From NCBI RefSeq assembly GCF_003573695.1, contig NC_039362.1, positions 197,303,625 through 197,367,624 on the forward strand: 64,000 nt of DNA, given 5' to 3'. The stretch comes from Papaver somniferum. Taxonomy: Eukaryota; Streptophyta; Magnoliopsida; Ranunculales; Papaveraceae. Every line of letters begins with the position of its first letter. The stretch's first letter is position 1. Both the position numbers and the translations under genes were made by a program. The notes below the pieces were generated by a model. It was given only the letters and a program-made list of their open reading frames with translations, ran no database searches and was not told the DNA's origin. Positions 1 through 11,698 of the stretch are shown here, piece after piece.

Positions 1-1640
1 AAATCTCAAGCCAATTTTACAATTGCACTCAATTACGATAGAAACAACAAGTTCAGATCACGCAACTACAAAGAGAATAGTTGGGCTGGCTTCACAATCC
101 CCAATGAAGTCTTCAGGTTGTTAACCTACAGGGTCTCGAGAAGAAACCTATGGTTAAAGGATAATCGACTCTAGTTATGCAACTAGTAACACATAGGAGG
201 TATGGGGATTAGGTTTCCCATTTTCTAGAGTTCTCCTTTATATAGTTTTCAAATCAGGGTTTGCAATCCAAGTTACCTTGGTAACAAAGCATTTAATATT
301 CACCGTTAGATGAAAAACCTGATTCAACCAAGCTAATATCTTTCAACCGTTAGATCGAACTTAGCTTGTTAGACATAGATGAAATGTAACCTCATTTAGG
401 TTTATGTAACCGTACCCAAACGTGTACACCATGTTGGTTCACAAATAGTTAACCGAGGTTATCCATATGATTACTCTCATATCAACCTTATTCATCTTAA
501 CCATAACTAGTTCAAATGACTCAAATGAAACTAGTTAAAGAGTTGTTCAATTGTTATATTCTCATGGATTTATTACAAGAACAGAATTGAAGCAAAATCG
601 GTTTGATTCACTCGAATCGATACATGAATATTATAGCCACGGTTTGCAAAGATTTCATTCCTTACTGATAAAAGTTTTAGGTTCATGTACAACCGATTTT
701 AGAAAGTAACCACTTGAGTATGCATACGGGTATGCGTACTTAAGTAACCGGATTTGAGTTTGTTTTAGTTCTCAAACTCAGCAGAAGTCCACGGACGTGA
801 ACTTTCCGCCAGTATGCGCACGGGTACCCGTACTTTAGGTAACCTGATGAGTTTGGATTTTGGTTTTCAAACTCAGCGAAAATTCACGGACGTGAACTTC
901 CTCCAGTATGCGTACGGGTACGCATACTTATCCAGTCTCCTACAACCTTTTTGTATACACACAAGTATGCATACTTTAGGCTCCCGGTTTTGGACTTATA
1001 CACTAATGTGCGAACACACTATGCTTATATCCATAGATGGTTACGTGATTCTAAAATCTTTATTTCAATCATTGAAACATTCTTCTATAATGACAATGGC
1101 CATTTTCACACACTATTAGCATCAAAGCAATTTTCAAGATATTGAAATAATCATTATCGAAACATTCCAAGTCTTACACTAAATGATTGTATCACACAAA
1201 CCATGTAAGATGTTACTCGACAATTTTCTCATGATATAAGATGAACTTGGTCGAAGCAAAAGCTTACTAACACATATTTCGAGAAATATGTAAGCGAGAT
1301 ATACTCAGCTCGAAATCTCAAATGTGTATACAGAAAACTATATCGTAACACGACTTCTGTATCAATATAGGAGATAAAGTAGAAATAGACTTTCCAAGTG
1401 ATAGATGAGTTTAAGTCTCCACATACCTTTTGTTGATGAAGTTCCACAAGCTCTCCTTAATAGTTATTCGTCTTCAAGTGATAAACGCCGTGAAGTCTAA
1501 GATCAACTACACAAACTATGTCCTAGTTCGAGACATCTACTTATAGGCTAGAAATCAATACTTTTAGTTTTAATCACTAACATTGACAAACATGTTTGAG
1601 ATAGCAACGCATGCGAGTTCGACCGAGCAGTGCTATAATA
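1..1640 (-). mobile_element. Truncated Ty1/copia LTR, minus orientation
   Basis: This stretch matches the long LTR seen at 23,292-25,664 and 58,850-60,742, including the shared blocks around 'caaatcagggtt', 'accgttagat', 'tactcagctcgaaat' and the terminal 'gcatgcgagttcgaccgagca'. The left end lies outside the window. The right end reads ...gctataata where the other copies read ...gctctaaca, so the last bases have mutated. No polypurine tract follows it, so it is a solo or otherwise orphaned LTR. Short peptides that can be read here are not genes. Confidence 0.8.
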
Positions 1641-3051
1641 TAAGGGACAAATTGTGGTGATCCCTGCTGAAATCTTAGAAACTTGTACACTCACTAGAAA
1701 GCTCAACCAGTGGACCAAGTATTGGTTACGTTGACTAATGACACACCTAAGAAAGATACTTAAGATGATGCTTCCAATATTCAAGCTTATTTCCCTGAAT
1801 TTTATCCTTTAAGAAAAGGTTATTTTCGAGTGGTAGGCAATGTCATGTCCCTGACAGTTGGTATTTGTTTTGGTTTTTGCACACAAGGCCTGAAATAGTT
1901 GATCTTACAAGTATGTCGGTGAAGAGAGGGAACTAGGATATTTATCATCATTTGAAATCATTTGGACTCCCCATGAAGTTGCTAATGTTAGTTCCTAACT
2001 TTTCACAGGTATATTTACCAAAGAAGATTCCAGTCTTGCTGAAGTTGATTAACTAACCAGAAGTATTGTTGAAGATTTGATTAAATCCACTGATATATGG
2101 CATTCAGTACTTGCCTTGCGAAAAAACCCCTGCAATCATCAACAAAGATCCTATAGCTAATACAAAGTTCCTCCTTGCAGATTTGATGCAGAAATTAAGC
2201 TCACAGATTTAGCATGAGTTATAACTCTGGAAAGCGCTCACATACATAAGAGAAAAAAATACGGTGATAGGAGATCATCTTGTCTCAAGCTTTTGGAAAG
2301 GTTAAAGAAATCTCTTAAAACCCCATGTACAAGCGCTGCCTTTCATTGAAGTAGTGGAATTGTTACAATTTTTGTTCAAGATGTGATTTGTTTGGATATA
2401 ACTTTAGGAGTTTCCAGTGTATGATTTTGATTTTTGTGACAGTTTTCCGGTCAGCTAAATGTTGATTATAACTTCGATATGTAATTTTCTAGCTAGACAT
2501 TTACAGGCTTTTTCTCATGAGAACCCATAATTAACTAGGTGACAAGAAAAGGAAAATATTTCATTTAGTTGATAAGGATTTTCAGCGGATGGAAGTATCA
2601 GCTGCAATCAATTCATATGTGCATCAAGCTGCATCAAACTAACGTTTTATAAGCTTCAGTTGCATAGTCAAACAATACACATAAACACGAATACATGTAC
2701 ATGAAGGATGATTTCCTCGTACCTCTCATTTTACTCTTATTTCTTTATTGTTCCCGGTATTAACAAAAACTTTCTTCATATTATTTGATTTTCTAGTTGT
2801 TATCTAGAAATTTAGAAAATGCAAAAAATATTTACCTTCTTTATACTTTTATAACTTCTGTGTCGATTAGGGGCCTAAACTCGTAATTCGTATGTAGATT
2901 TGTAAAATCAATAAAATGTTGATACCAACAATTTTCTTGTATCCCATATTACAAGAAATTCAAAATTTAAATCTGTGAGAAAATAAGGATCTAAGGAAAA
3001 TTGGGTAATAGTTTAGCACATAAATTAACGCAGATTTGCACGAGCAAATAA
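1641..3051. other. Unassigned AT-rich region
   Basis: I see no coding region of convincing length. Around 1,990-2,220 the sequence looks exon-like in composition, and an intron-like pyrimidine tract with CAG stands before 2,010, but stops interrupt every frame and no family was recognised. The rest is AT-rich intergenic sequence. Confidence 0.5.
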
Positions 3052-3053
3052 TA

Positions 3054-3492
3054 CTCCCTCCGTCCTAAATTATTAGTTCGCTTTGACTAAGTCAAAAAAT
3101 TAAAAAGATCGGAGAAGTTTACTAAACTACCCCTATTAAATGCTATGTTATTTCTAAAATTAAAAAGAGTATACCGAGTAAGTAAGAAAAATACATCGGT
3201 AATTATACTATTTATAGAAATACTTAAATTATAAAAATAAAAATCTTTATGGATTGATTTAGTAGATTTGTTTCTTATTGAGGAAGATATCATTTAATAT
3301 CTAGATTGGTGATATTTAAAATAATTTAATAATTGTAAAAGTTGGAAGGGTATATTTGAGAGTTTGACTAAAAAATATGACTATAAACAGAAGCTGGACA
3401 ATATTTTAGGACAGACGAAAATAGAATAGAGGACAAAATTTTTATGACAGACGGAAATAGAATAGAGGACATAAATTTTAGGACAGAGGGAG
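3054..3492. mobile_element. Stowaway-like MITE (Tc1/mariner type)
   Basis: The element begins CTCCCTCCGTCCTAAAT and ends with the inverted counterpart ATTTTAGGACAGAGGGAG. It is flanked on both sides by TA (3052-3053 and 3493-3494), the target duplication of Stowaway MITEs. CTCCCTCCG is the usual Stowaway terminus in plants. It is about 440 bp, AT-rich and non-coding. The right terminal segment of about 38 bp is present roughly three times in tandem between about 3,400 and 3,492. Confidence 0.85.
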
Positions 3493-3494
3493 TA

Positions 3495-3803
3495 GTTTTT
3501 TTTTTTTACCAACAAATTTTGGTTAACAGTGTCAACTTTTGGGTTGCAATGCAGGCTGACAGTCATGATAGATTTTTTTTTTTTGTCAGTCACCTTCTGT
3601 GGTAATATTTAGTAAGATCACAACTAGGAATATTAGATATGGGGTAAATTTTGTGTTACGTGGTAAATTTAAAATCAAGATTGAATGACTGGTATTTCGT
3701 GGAAAATTTTTGGGTCATCAATTACGTAAATTTATGAGTCTTTTGGATAACATCTCTTTACAAAGCTCATAATAAAATTCACGTAATCCTAGGAGCAATA
3801 TTT
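3495..3803. other. AT-rich spacer
   Basis: AT-rich DNA with two T homopolymers (near 3,496 and 3,573). I see no gene, repeat or regulatory signal here. Confidence 0.5.
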
Positions 3804-4603
3804 TTTTTAGAAGGTTATTATTGGGGAGTCACACTCCAATAGGGGGATTCATTTGGATTTTTAATGTCCAAAAAAGTGGTTATGGGATATCCTAACACAT
3901 ATACAAAATGTCTAGATTATCCTTTAACTAGAAGTGATTTTACGTCCAGGTTTCTTTTAATTCTAACCGTATAATTTTATTTGCATGTAATTTTACGTCC
4001 ATGTTTGTATTAGTTCCAACCATAGAAGCTCATTTTAAGTCCAGGTTTCTTTTAATTCCAACCGTAGAATCCGATTTTACGTCCAGTTTTCTTTAAGTTC
4101 CAACGGTAGAAGTGATTTTACGTCCAGGTTTGGAGACTTTACGTCCAGGTTTGGATTAATTCCAACCGTAGAATTTTATTTGCATGTAGTTTTACGTCCA
4201 GGTTTGAATTAGTTCCAACCGTAGCAGCTCATTTTACGTCCAGGTTCCTTTTAATTCCAACCGTAGAATCTGATTTTACGTCTAGGTTTGGATTATTTCC
4301 AACCGTAGAAGTGATTTTAAGTCCAGGTTTGGATTATTTCTAACAGTAGAAGTCTATTTTACGGTCAGTTTTTCTTCACACAAAAACTTTGTCCTAAAAT
4401 TCACCAAGTATACAACAAAATTCGTTAATTTAATTTTTATCTAATTAAATTAAATCAAGATTAACTAAATAAGGGTTATTTAGTCATTACAAAATTATTT
4501 GAGATAAGGAGTTTTTGATATTACTTATGGGTGACCCGTTTTTGTCCTATTAGGTGATGCCCCTTTAATGGATTGTGACGCCCCAATAATAGCCTTCTAA
4601 AAA
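3804..4603. mobile_element. Non-autonomous TIR element (about 800 bp) with internal minisatellite
   Basis: The left end (AGAAGGTTATTATTGGGG from about 3,809) is matched by the inverted right end (revcomp AGAAGGCTATTATTGGGG, ending about 4,600). The similarity continues through GAGTCACACTCCA versus GCGTCACAATCCA, giving terminal inverted repeats of about 30-45 bp. No coding capacity was seen and no clean target-site duplication was found, so the superfamily is open; the length would fit a MITE. Much of the interior is the minisatellite listed separately. Confidence 0.7.
3937..4372. repeat. Minisatellite with 'ttacgtccaggttt' core
   Basis: About nine to ten degenerate copies of a unit of roughly 40-50 bp, built from 'ttttacgtccaggttt' followed by 'aattccaaccgtagaa'. 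Copies alternate between variants containing 'tttatttgcatgta' and 'gctcatttt', so a higher-order dimer or trimer is likely. The array lies wholly inside the TIR element at 3804-4603. Confidence 0.85.
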
Positions 4604-5476
4604 CAAATGAAAGAAAAAACTTTGGGGAGTGTAGTAAACCTGTCGGGTGCCAGAGTTATTACCAAGTGGGATCTATGCTTGAACACACCTGGGCTAAGGC
4701 CGTGCTTTTTGTCTCACGGGCCATTTAGGTCTCTGTCTCTTATAAATCGTTAGACCTATGGGCTAGATTGGAGTGCTAGATTGGCCAAAAAGTGTTGCAA
4801 ATTAAAAAATAAGTGTTGGAAAAAAGTTAACAGTGATAGTTGATAGTTCTCTCTCCTAACAGGTGGTCGCAGTCCAACTATCAGCGAGATTGAAACGTTG
4901 AACTGTTCGGTGCTGAAAAAATGGTCTAAACGCTGAACAGTTCAGCGTTTCGCGAATATTCCCTGGAATCAATGCCGAACATTTCGGCGTTTATATAAAC
5001 GTTGTTCCATTCAGCGTCCGCATCCAACACCGCACCATGCGGTGCTTGACTGTTTTTCCTCCAACGACTATTTTTTTTCAGAATTCCATTTTCTAAATTA
5101 TGAGAATTCCAAATGATTTTCCAATTTGTTCCAATGGTTGCTTATTTCAAATTTGAGAATTTATCAAAGTAAAGGGAAATTTTTAATTACATTGCAAAAC
5201 GGTTACAATGTTTTTTGAAGAAATTGAAAAAAAAACATTAAAATTAAAATAAATTATAACATAAAAAGATATATAAAACATAAAAAAAATACATTGAAAT
5301 TGAAATCCTACTTCTAAATAACTTAAAATATAAAAAAAAAATACATTGAAATTGAAAATCCTACTTCTAAATAACTTAAATTATTACTAATATATCATTT
5401 TAATTTAGGGGATAAGTGGTAATCCATGACGGGCTAAAATCTCGTTCTTCCATATTTTGTAGACGGGTTTCTCCAT

Positions 5477-6389
5477 TTATTGTAATTCATCCAAGGGTTG
5501 ACGTAGGATCTTCATGTCCGATTCTCTTTGCTGCATTTGTACCAAAATTAAAGAGTTTTCCATGTCTTTCTTCAGATACTCTTCCTCTGTTTCATATTTG
5601 GCCATTCTTTGTGTTTGTGCGTTTTCAAGAAGTTCGATGAGTTTATCCAATTTTTCATCTGATTTCTGCGATGTTTTAGCCTCACGAGCCCTTTTCTTTG
5701 ATTGATCTCTCCCTTCACTTCTAACGTCATCTGTTTGTTCAAAATAACGTCTTCTCTTTGATATGTCCGAGGTTTCAGAATTATGAGTAGATGAAGAGAT
5801 ACGAAACCTTGCTATATTTTGAAATTCTTCATCCAAATTATCAACTTCATTTTCTACAGTAGTTTGAGTATGTTGACTAGGTTGAGTGGAAGTACCGACT
5901 CCATCATCATTATTCATCGTTGGATTGTAATCGGGTTGATAAGTCTTCAGGATCTGAAAAATCGATTCGTGCGTCCATTGTTTTTTAGTCGCTGCTACAT
6001 AATTCTCTCTTCCACGACGATACTGGGGAAAAAATGAAAAGAAAAATTTAGAGAAAGAAAGAAAGAGATCAACATGGAAGAAAGAAAACATTAATAAAAA
6101 TTTAAGATACTTACATAATCCTCCTCGGTCATCCCCGTAGGTCTACTTCGGAAGTAGGGTCTAATATATGAAATATATTTTTCACTTCGGCTCTCAATGT
6201 GTTACACTTTGTTCGTAATGTATTTCTATCTATTTCGACACCATTGGGACCTTTTCTTTTATTGTATTCTTTCATTATCTTTCCCCAAAATATTACACCT
6301 TTTTGATCTTTTCCATGAATCGGATCGTTGCTTTCTATGACCCAACCATAAATTAGTACCTCTTCTTCTATTGTATTAAAGTGTGCCAT
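5477..6389 (-). pseudogene. SANT/Myb-like, NAM-associated-type transposon gene (two exons, frameshifted)
   Basis: The first exon starts at 6,389 and encodes MAHFNTIEEEVLIYGWVIES, followed by a DQKGVIFWGKI block. This resembles the SANT-like N-terminus of plant 'NAM-associated C-terminal domain / glutathione S-transferase T3-like' proteins found in DNA transposons. A good donor (TAT|GTAAGTAT, exon edge near 6,115) and acceptor (CCCCAG|TATCG, exon from 6,022) bound an intron of about 93 bp. The second exon starts with YRRGRENYV and ends in a charged coiled-coil tail rich in E, K and Q, typical of the family's C-terminus. The frame of the first exon runs into a stop just before the donor, while a second frame reads GMTEEDY into the splice site, so a frameshift has occurred. 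In Harbinger-like elements a Myb-like protein works beside the transposase; that role is inference here. Confidence 0.55.
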
Positions 6390-6947
6390 AGTTTTGTATG
6401 AACAAAATTATATGAAGAAGAAGAAGAAGAAAATCAATGAAGAAGATAATCAATTGATTTTGGTGTGAGGGTTGAAGGAGAAGTAGTCCTCAATTTATAG
6501 GGAAGCCTGAAAATATGGATGTTGAGGTTTCAAACAGCTACAACATCTGAGTCGTTGAAAATGTAACGATCATCTTGATCGGATGGCTGAGATTTATTAG
6601 CGCCGTTTGGTTCGGCGTTGGAACGCTGTTTGGTTCGGAGTTTCCTCAAACGGCTACATTTTCAGCTCAAACTTAGACCATTTCCTATCTCTATATAAAC
6701 CTATCACATAAAACTCAAAATCCCCACCCCAATTCTCAATTCTCCTATCACATAATTATCATTTCAAAAATCAAGCATGGATGTATTTTCCATTGACGAA
6801 GTTATTGCAAAGTTAAGAACACTCAATTAACAACCAACTCTTTTTGGGAACAAGTTGTTGAAGAATTACACTCCATATGGTTTCATAAACACTACGACAA
6901 GTAATCTAATTCAGGTCAAGGAAATTATAGGATTGTTGTGGGGCGAA
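6390..6947. other. Spacer between the two transposon genes
   Basis: Non-coding interior of the TIR transposon. It contains a GAA-type purine run near 6,410-6,440 and more 'ttcggcgttggaacgctg' palindromic motifs near 6,600-6,640, related to those at the element's ends. No ORF was supported. Confidence 0.5.
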
Positions 6948-8886
6948 CTAAGTATCATAAACAATATTAGGCTCGCTTTCCGTCAACAATGCAGTAAATT
7001 CATTTCCTCCTTGTTGATATTGTGATGTAGTAGCTCCATCTTTGACCCTAGGAGTGTAAAATTCTTGACCTGTATCCCATTCATATGAACCACCTAATGT
7101 GAGGTCTTGTGATGTATTAGCTCTATGTGGATTGTTTGGAGGCTGGGATTGGACAGATGGTACTGAAGACGATGTGGATCTGCCGGATGAGGAACATGAA
7201 GTTGTAGCCCTTTTATATGATTCGTCCCGTGCGACTTGACGAGGTCCAAGCTGGAATGAAAATGAGTTTTCCATAAACCTAATGTAATCATCCTACAAGT
7301 ATATAAATTGGATAATTTTAATCAAATATTCAAGAAACTTAAAATGAAAAATGAGTACAAAATGTAAATGTACTTACCATTGTCAAATTCATATCTCGAA
7401 AGTTAAACGAACAAGGAACCCTTGGATCTGATACTAGATGTTCTATGCCTGCTTCATCAGTAAATGATAAACTGAAATCTATCTCTGGCAGTTGTGATGG
7501 GGGCTCATTATGTGTGCCATAGGTGTATGTCTGTGACATCATGTTAGGAAGAGGATGACTAGGAAACAAACTGCGAGGAATAGCTGAGCTACCAACTGCT
7601 ATCTCATCGACATTCTGTGCATGGTATGAATCAGTGACATAAGCTCCAATACTCTTCTTTATCTACCAAGTGTTATATTGATCCTCAGTAACTGTGTAAT
7701 AGTCGTTGACCTCTACTACAATATCTATGTCTTCAATTGCTTCCAAATTTGGAGGATTTCCCGGGACTACAATCTCACCTGTAATCTGCTTTTGGAATCT
7801 CTCCCCCAAGTAACAACTAACTCTTGTGACACTTTCAAAGTGAAAAAACAGAACTCTCTTTTTGGATACTTCTAGTGCATACTCATATTGGTCTCCCACA
7901 GCATACCGACTCTCTTCCCATGGTTGCCAAATACATGTTTTTCTTGTTCTAGTATCAATCTGTATTCTTGCGCTTTTCACTGAGTATTTCATGGTATCCT
8001 TTTGGCCTCATTTATGTCCTCTCTTCCTTGATACAATCCTATCCTTCTTGAAGAGACTAATCTTTGGGAAAACATCAAAATGTCCTTGAGGTGACTGATA
8101 AAGGAAGGGTTGCATGTTGCGAAAGTAGTAATAGTACCAATACTCAAGTACCACAACCATGCCAACTAAATTCGTACCCTTGGTTGACCAATGGTCGAGA
8201 TATTTATAGGTATTACCTAACGAAGCTAGACCCCAATCATACTCCCAACTCTATCTAAATCATCCAATAACAGAACCCAACGTTTATCTACTTTTCCAGT
8301 AGAATGCGCTAGAAGAAAATGACCAAAACACCACATAAAGAATGCTCGTGTCAATGTCACTGCACATTCAATATTATTCTGGCCTTGTCTACTTTCAATG
8401 TATTTTTTCAAGACAACTAAGGAAAATATATTAGTCTTAGAGTCCCATGGACCATAAGTTTTGATATCCGAAAAATACAAATCATCCAAAGCAGGATATG
8501 TTAGATCACTACCCAACTGCGGCATAACTACTGGTCGTTTACTAGGGTCACCAGTGGAATTCCCATTAACATGTACCAATCTAAAGGAAGGAGCCAATTT
8601 CAAACTCCCGAAAATGAAAGCTCCTAGTACTCTTCCACCATCTCTCAGCTATGTCTTCAACTAAGCCTCTATCCCTATTGGCAAAATCAAACTCAAAAAC
8701 AGAGGAAAAGCCACAATTATCACAAAATCGTTGTGATACCGGATTATCTTGCACTACAATTTTATAATACTTTTCAACATCTTTCAAACTACCTCTAAAG
8801 CGAGAGTCTTTCATAACATCTTGACATACATGTCTATCACAATTCTTTGACGAAACTGTATCTAACCGGTCTAGCAATTCATCCAT
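6948..8886 (-). pseudogene. Plant mobile domain (PMD) protein gene, decayed
   Basis: Translated from the minus strand starting at ATG 8,886 (MDELLDRLDTV). Blocks typical of the plant mobile domain appear in order: VEDIAERWWKSTRSFHF; then, after a frameshift near 8,590, VVMPQLGSDLTYPALDDLYF; TRAFFMWCFGHFLLAHSTG; VLLLDDLDRVG; then LDHWSTKGTNLVGMVVVLEY and WYYYYF. These follow the PMD pattern of an aromatic-rich ARAYxLYLLG-type helix followed by a DWG/LxRxLD-type block. An in-frame TAG near 7,663 breaks the C-terminal part. A good donor (ATGG|GTAAGTAC, about 7,378) and an acceptor near 7,292 mark an intron of about 85 bp before a Ser/Gln-rich tail ending at 6,948. PMD proteins are known as transposon cargo and as host proteins in silencing and development. 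The frameshifts and the stop make this a pseudogene. Confidence 0.7.
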
Positions 8887-8935
8887 ACTCGTACTAAAAT
8901 CAATAACAAAGATGGAAAAAAAAATCATTATCATT

Positions 8936-9590
8936 CATTTTCATCCATACAAACTAAATCATCACTATCATTCATTTTAATCATACTAATTATCATTATA
9001 ATTCATTATCATTCATCTCATACACTTATCATTCATTTTCATCCATACTCAATTCATCCATATTAAATTATCATACAAATTCCATATCATTCATTTTCAT
9101 CGTATAACTAATCAAATTATCATACAAATTCGTTATCATTCATTTTCAAAATTATCACACATATTCATTATCATTCATTATCACAAAAATCAAAATTTCA
9201 TTTCTATTCATCACACATAATCAAATTAAATCCCTAAAAAAATTTCGCAAATAATCAAATTAAACCATACACATATCATCTACATCATCTAAATAACAAA
9301 TATCAATCATCAAATTCATTGAAATCGCACAAAAAAACAAAAATCATAAACTTTAAACCTAAAATTTAAATTTGTTACCTTGAATGATTTCGTGGATGGA
9401 ATCGCGCCAAACCACCTTCAATCAATCACAAATCTGATGATGCACAAACCCACGAGAGGAATTTGTAAAACAACTTCTATAACTCAAGATCTCTGAGAAA
9501 CAATTTTGGGAGAGAAAATGAACATTTTTTAGAAGAACTGTTAATGGAGGATAGGTCGAGTTTTCTCTGAATGTATCGAGTTTTCTCAAC
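8936..9590. other. Low-complexity 'tcattatcattcat' region upstream of the PMD gene
   Basis: A degenerate simple repeat built from 'atcattcattttcatccatac', about 8,930-9,230, is followed by AT-rich sequence. It lies in the position of the PMD gene's promoter and 5' UTR inside the TIR transposon. No clear TATA box could be chosen. Confidence 0.55.
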
Positions 9591-9792
9591 GCCGAACAGA
9601 GCGGCGCGTCAACTTAGCTGACTATGGTCAAACATCGCTTAGTTCGGCGTTACACAAACGTTCTACTGTTCGGCTTTTAACACCGAATTGTTAGGTGTTT
9701 CGCTGCTAGATTGGCCATCCCATAGGGGTTAGGAGGTTGCGCTATCTGACGTGGATGGCCAATTTAGCAGCTAAATATCTAGCCCATAGGAC

Positions 9793-11698
9793 TAAGCCTT
9801 AGGATTCTGTAAAATTACCACACCAAACAGTTTTAGAGTTGTGGCGGCGCATAGCTACAGTTCTCCTTCCTTCACGATATTTTTCTTCTTTCTTCTTCAA
9901 CACCACCACCACTATCATCTTCTATCATCTTCGGTACAACCACCATCACTACTTATAAATGTAACATGGGTTTTGTTTTTCATATACCCTGAAGGGAGGG
10001 AAAAGGAAAAAAAATGGTTGATTTGGATATTTGGTATGAGCAGAGTCGGAAATGGGAGTTTCATAGACATTCACCACCTCACAAATGTATATTTGCATTG
10101 CATTTGGATTACCAGAAAAGTAAGTATCAAAGATCTACTAATCATAGTTTCAAATTTAATTTTTAATGACTAATTTTAATTGATTAAAATTATGATGACT
10201 GACCTAGATCTTGAGTCTTTTCTTCTTTAGTCATACTTGTATCTATGTGTTTTGATTTTACTTTTTGTAGATATGGATTTCAGTCACCGAAACTCCTATT
10301 ATGCATATATATCAAACCCGATGTGATTGAGAAGCCAGAGTTAATTATGTCATAAGAGGTGTATACAAGTCTGCAAATGGCCGAGAAACCAAATAGAGAG
10401 AGCATTGAAACTGCCTGGTCTCTTTGAAGAACTCACTGATCTTATCAGATTTCAGAATAAGAGGAAAAATGAAATTGCACTTTGGAGGGCACATGATAAA
10501 GATATGCGGGAGCTGTATGAATATCAAGCAGCTTCTGTGGAAATTGGTGCGGCTGCTTCCAATGCTGGAGTGCGCACAAGGATGACTGCTGCTTCAAGCC
10601 ACTGCACTTTCAGGTGATAACTGAGTAAGTTACTTGAGCTTTGGGTTTTAAGTGTATGTTTTTGACATCTTGGTTTAGAGAAGGAACATGAAAACATGAC
10701 CATTAGGTTGTCCTTGGTGTGAGAATAGCTGAGTTTCAATAATGACGTTCTGGAACTAATAGTTATATGTGAAGAGAGGTAACGAATGATATATATTCTT
10801 GTATGTGCGAATTGGTTTTCTGGTAATGGACGATTCAGAAGTTCAGCTACAGAACAGTTCAAATTGTTACGAACGAAGTGTATTCTGTTCAGGATGGCCA
10901 TAGAAAACAATGTTGCATCGAGTTGTGTAGCATCTTGAATGTAACTGGATTTCTAACTAAGGTTGTTTGCTTTGATTGTGGCCCCGATTGCGCTATTTTT
11001 TGTTCAAAGATATCACTAAAAGTATTATTATCTACTTGAAATTATTCTGCGAACATATGTTCCATCATGACTTTTGTTACTGTGCAGAGACACATAATAA
11101 CATGGACATGCAACAGACTCAAAATTACCTTACAATGGTTCTTCCTGAAATTGCGGTGCTGAAAGAAGCAAATGAACGGAGATCTAATTCTCGTTGAAAA
11201 GGCACAAGGACAGTGCTTGTGATGCTGATGATATAATAGATGAATTGTCGTACGGAACCTCTCCTTGCACCAATTGAAACAGCTTGAACTAGTAGTGGTT
11301 TTGCCTGATCCTCCAATTTCGTTTAAAGCCGGCTAAATAATTTGCAGATTTTTAAAGTTATCTGATTGCCATAATGACTTCTCCACTCATCAGTAAGTCC
11401 TGTTTTTCTCATTTTTGTTGATTTTTGTCTAAATTTTAGCTGTTCACCTGATTTTTGTGAAGTTGGTCACAGTATTGTTCATTGATATTACATTTTAGAC
11501 TATCTAATAATAAAAATGTAAGCTAAAAGTTAGGCATTCCCAGACCGTTGTTTTGATGTAGATTAGACAATTTTGCTTCTTGTTATAGCCAGTTCTTGTA
11601 TTACTCTCTAAGAATCTCTACTTTTATTATAGTCTTATTTTAGAGAATCCACAAGTATTTTTTCACAATGTGATTTGTTATAGTTTTCAACAATGCAG
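9793..11698 (+). other. Exon-like debris, unidentified (best block 10,405-10,617)
   Basis: The block at 10,405-10,617 reads as 70 codons beginning MKLPGLFEELTDLIRFQNKR. It is polar and probably helical, and runs to a CAG|GTGATA-like edge near 10,613. A second possible exon follows a TGTGCAG acceptor at about 11,087 and contains HNNMDMQQTQNYLTMVLPEI, then a stop. Upstream, 9,841-10,173 is open but has no family resemblance. I do not recognise the protein. Stops immediately upstream of 10,405 in the same frame, and the lack of a complete frame, suggest a gene relic or an uncaptured multi-exon gene. Confidence 0.3.

Larger units (their letters stand above)
4753..9792 (-). mobile_element. TIR DNA transposon carrying SANT-type and plant-mobile-domain genes
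   Basis: GACCTATGGGCTAGAT at 4753-4768 is matched in inverted form by ATCTAGCCCATAGGAC at 9777-9792 (15 of 16 bases). Both ends continue with 'attggcc' blocks. The flanks are TTA on the left and TAA on the right, compatible with a PIF/Harbinger-type TWA target with one change. Subterminal zones at about 4,890-5,040 and 9,590-9,700 are full of palindromic motifs such as 'cgctgaacagttcagcg' and 'acgccgaacag'. Two decayed genes on the minus strand fill the interior. No transposase was recognised, so it is probably non-autonomous. A MULE-type origin is an alternative, because plant mobile domains are known from MULEs. Confidence 0.6.

Noticed and set aside
4753..9792. Complete autonomous Harbinger or MULE element
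   Set aside because: No DDE transposase could be read on either strand; only the SANT-type and PMD genes are present.
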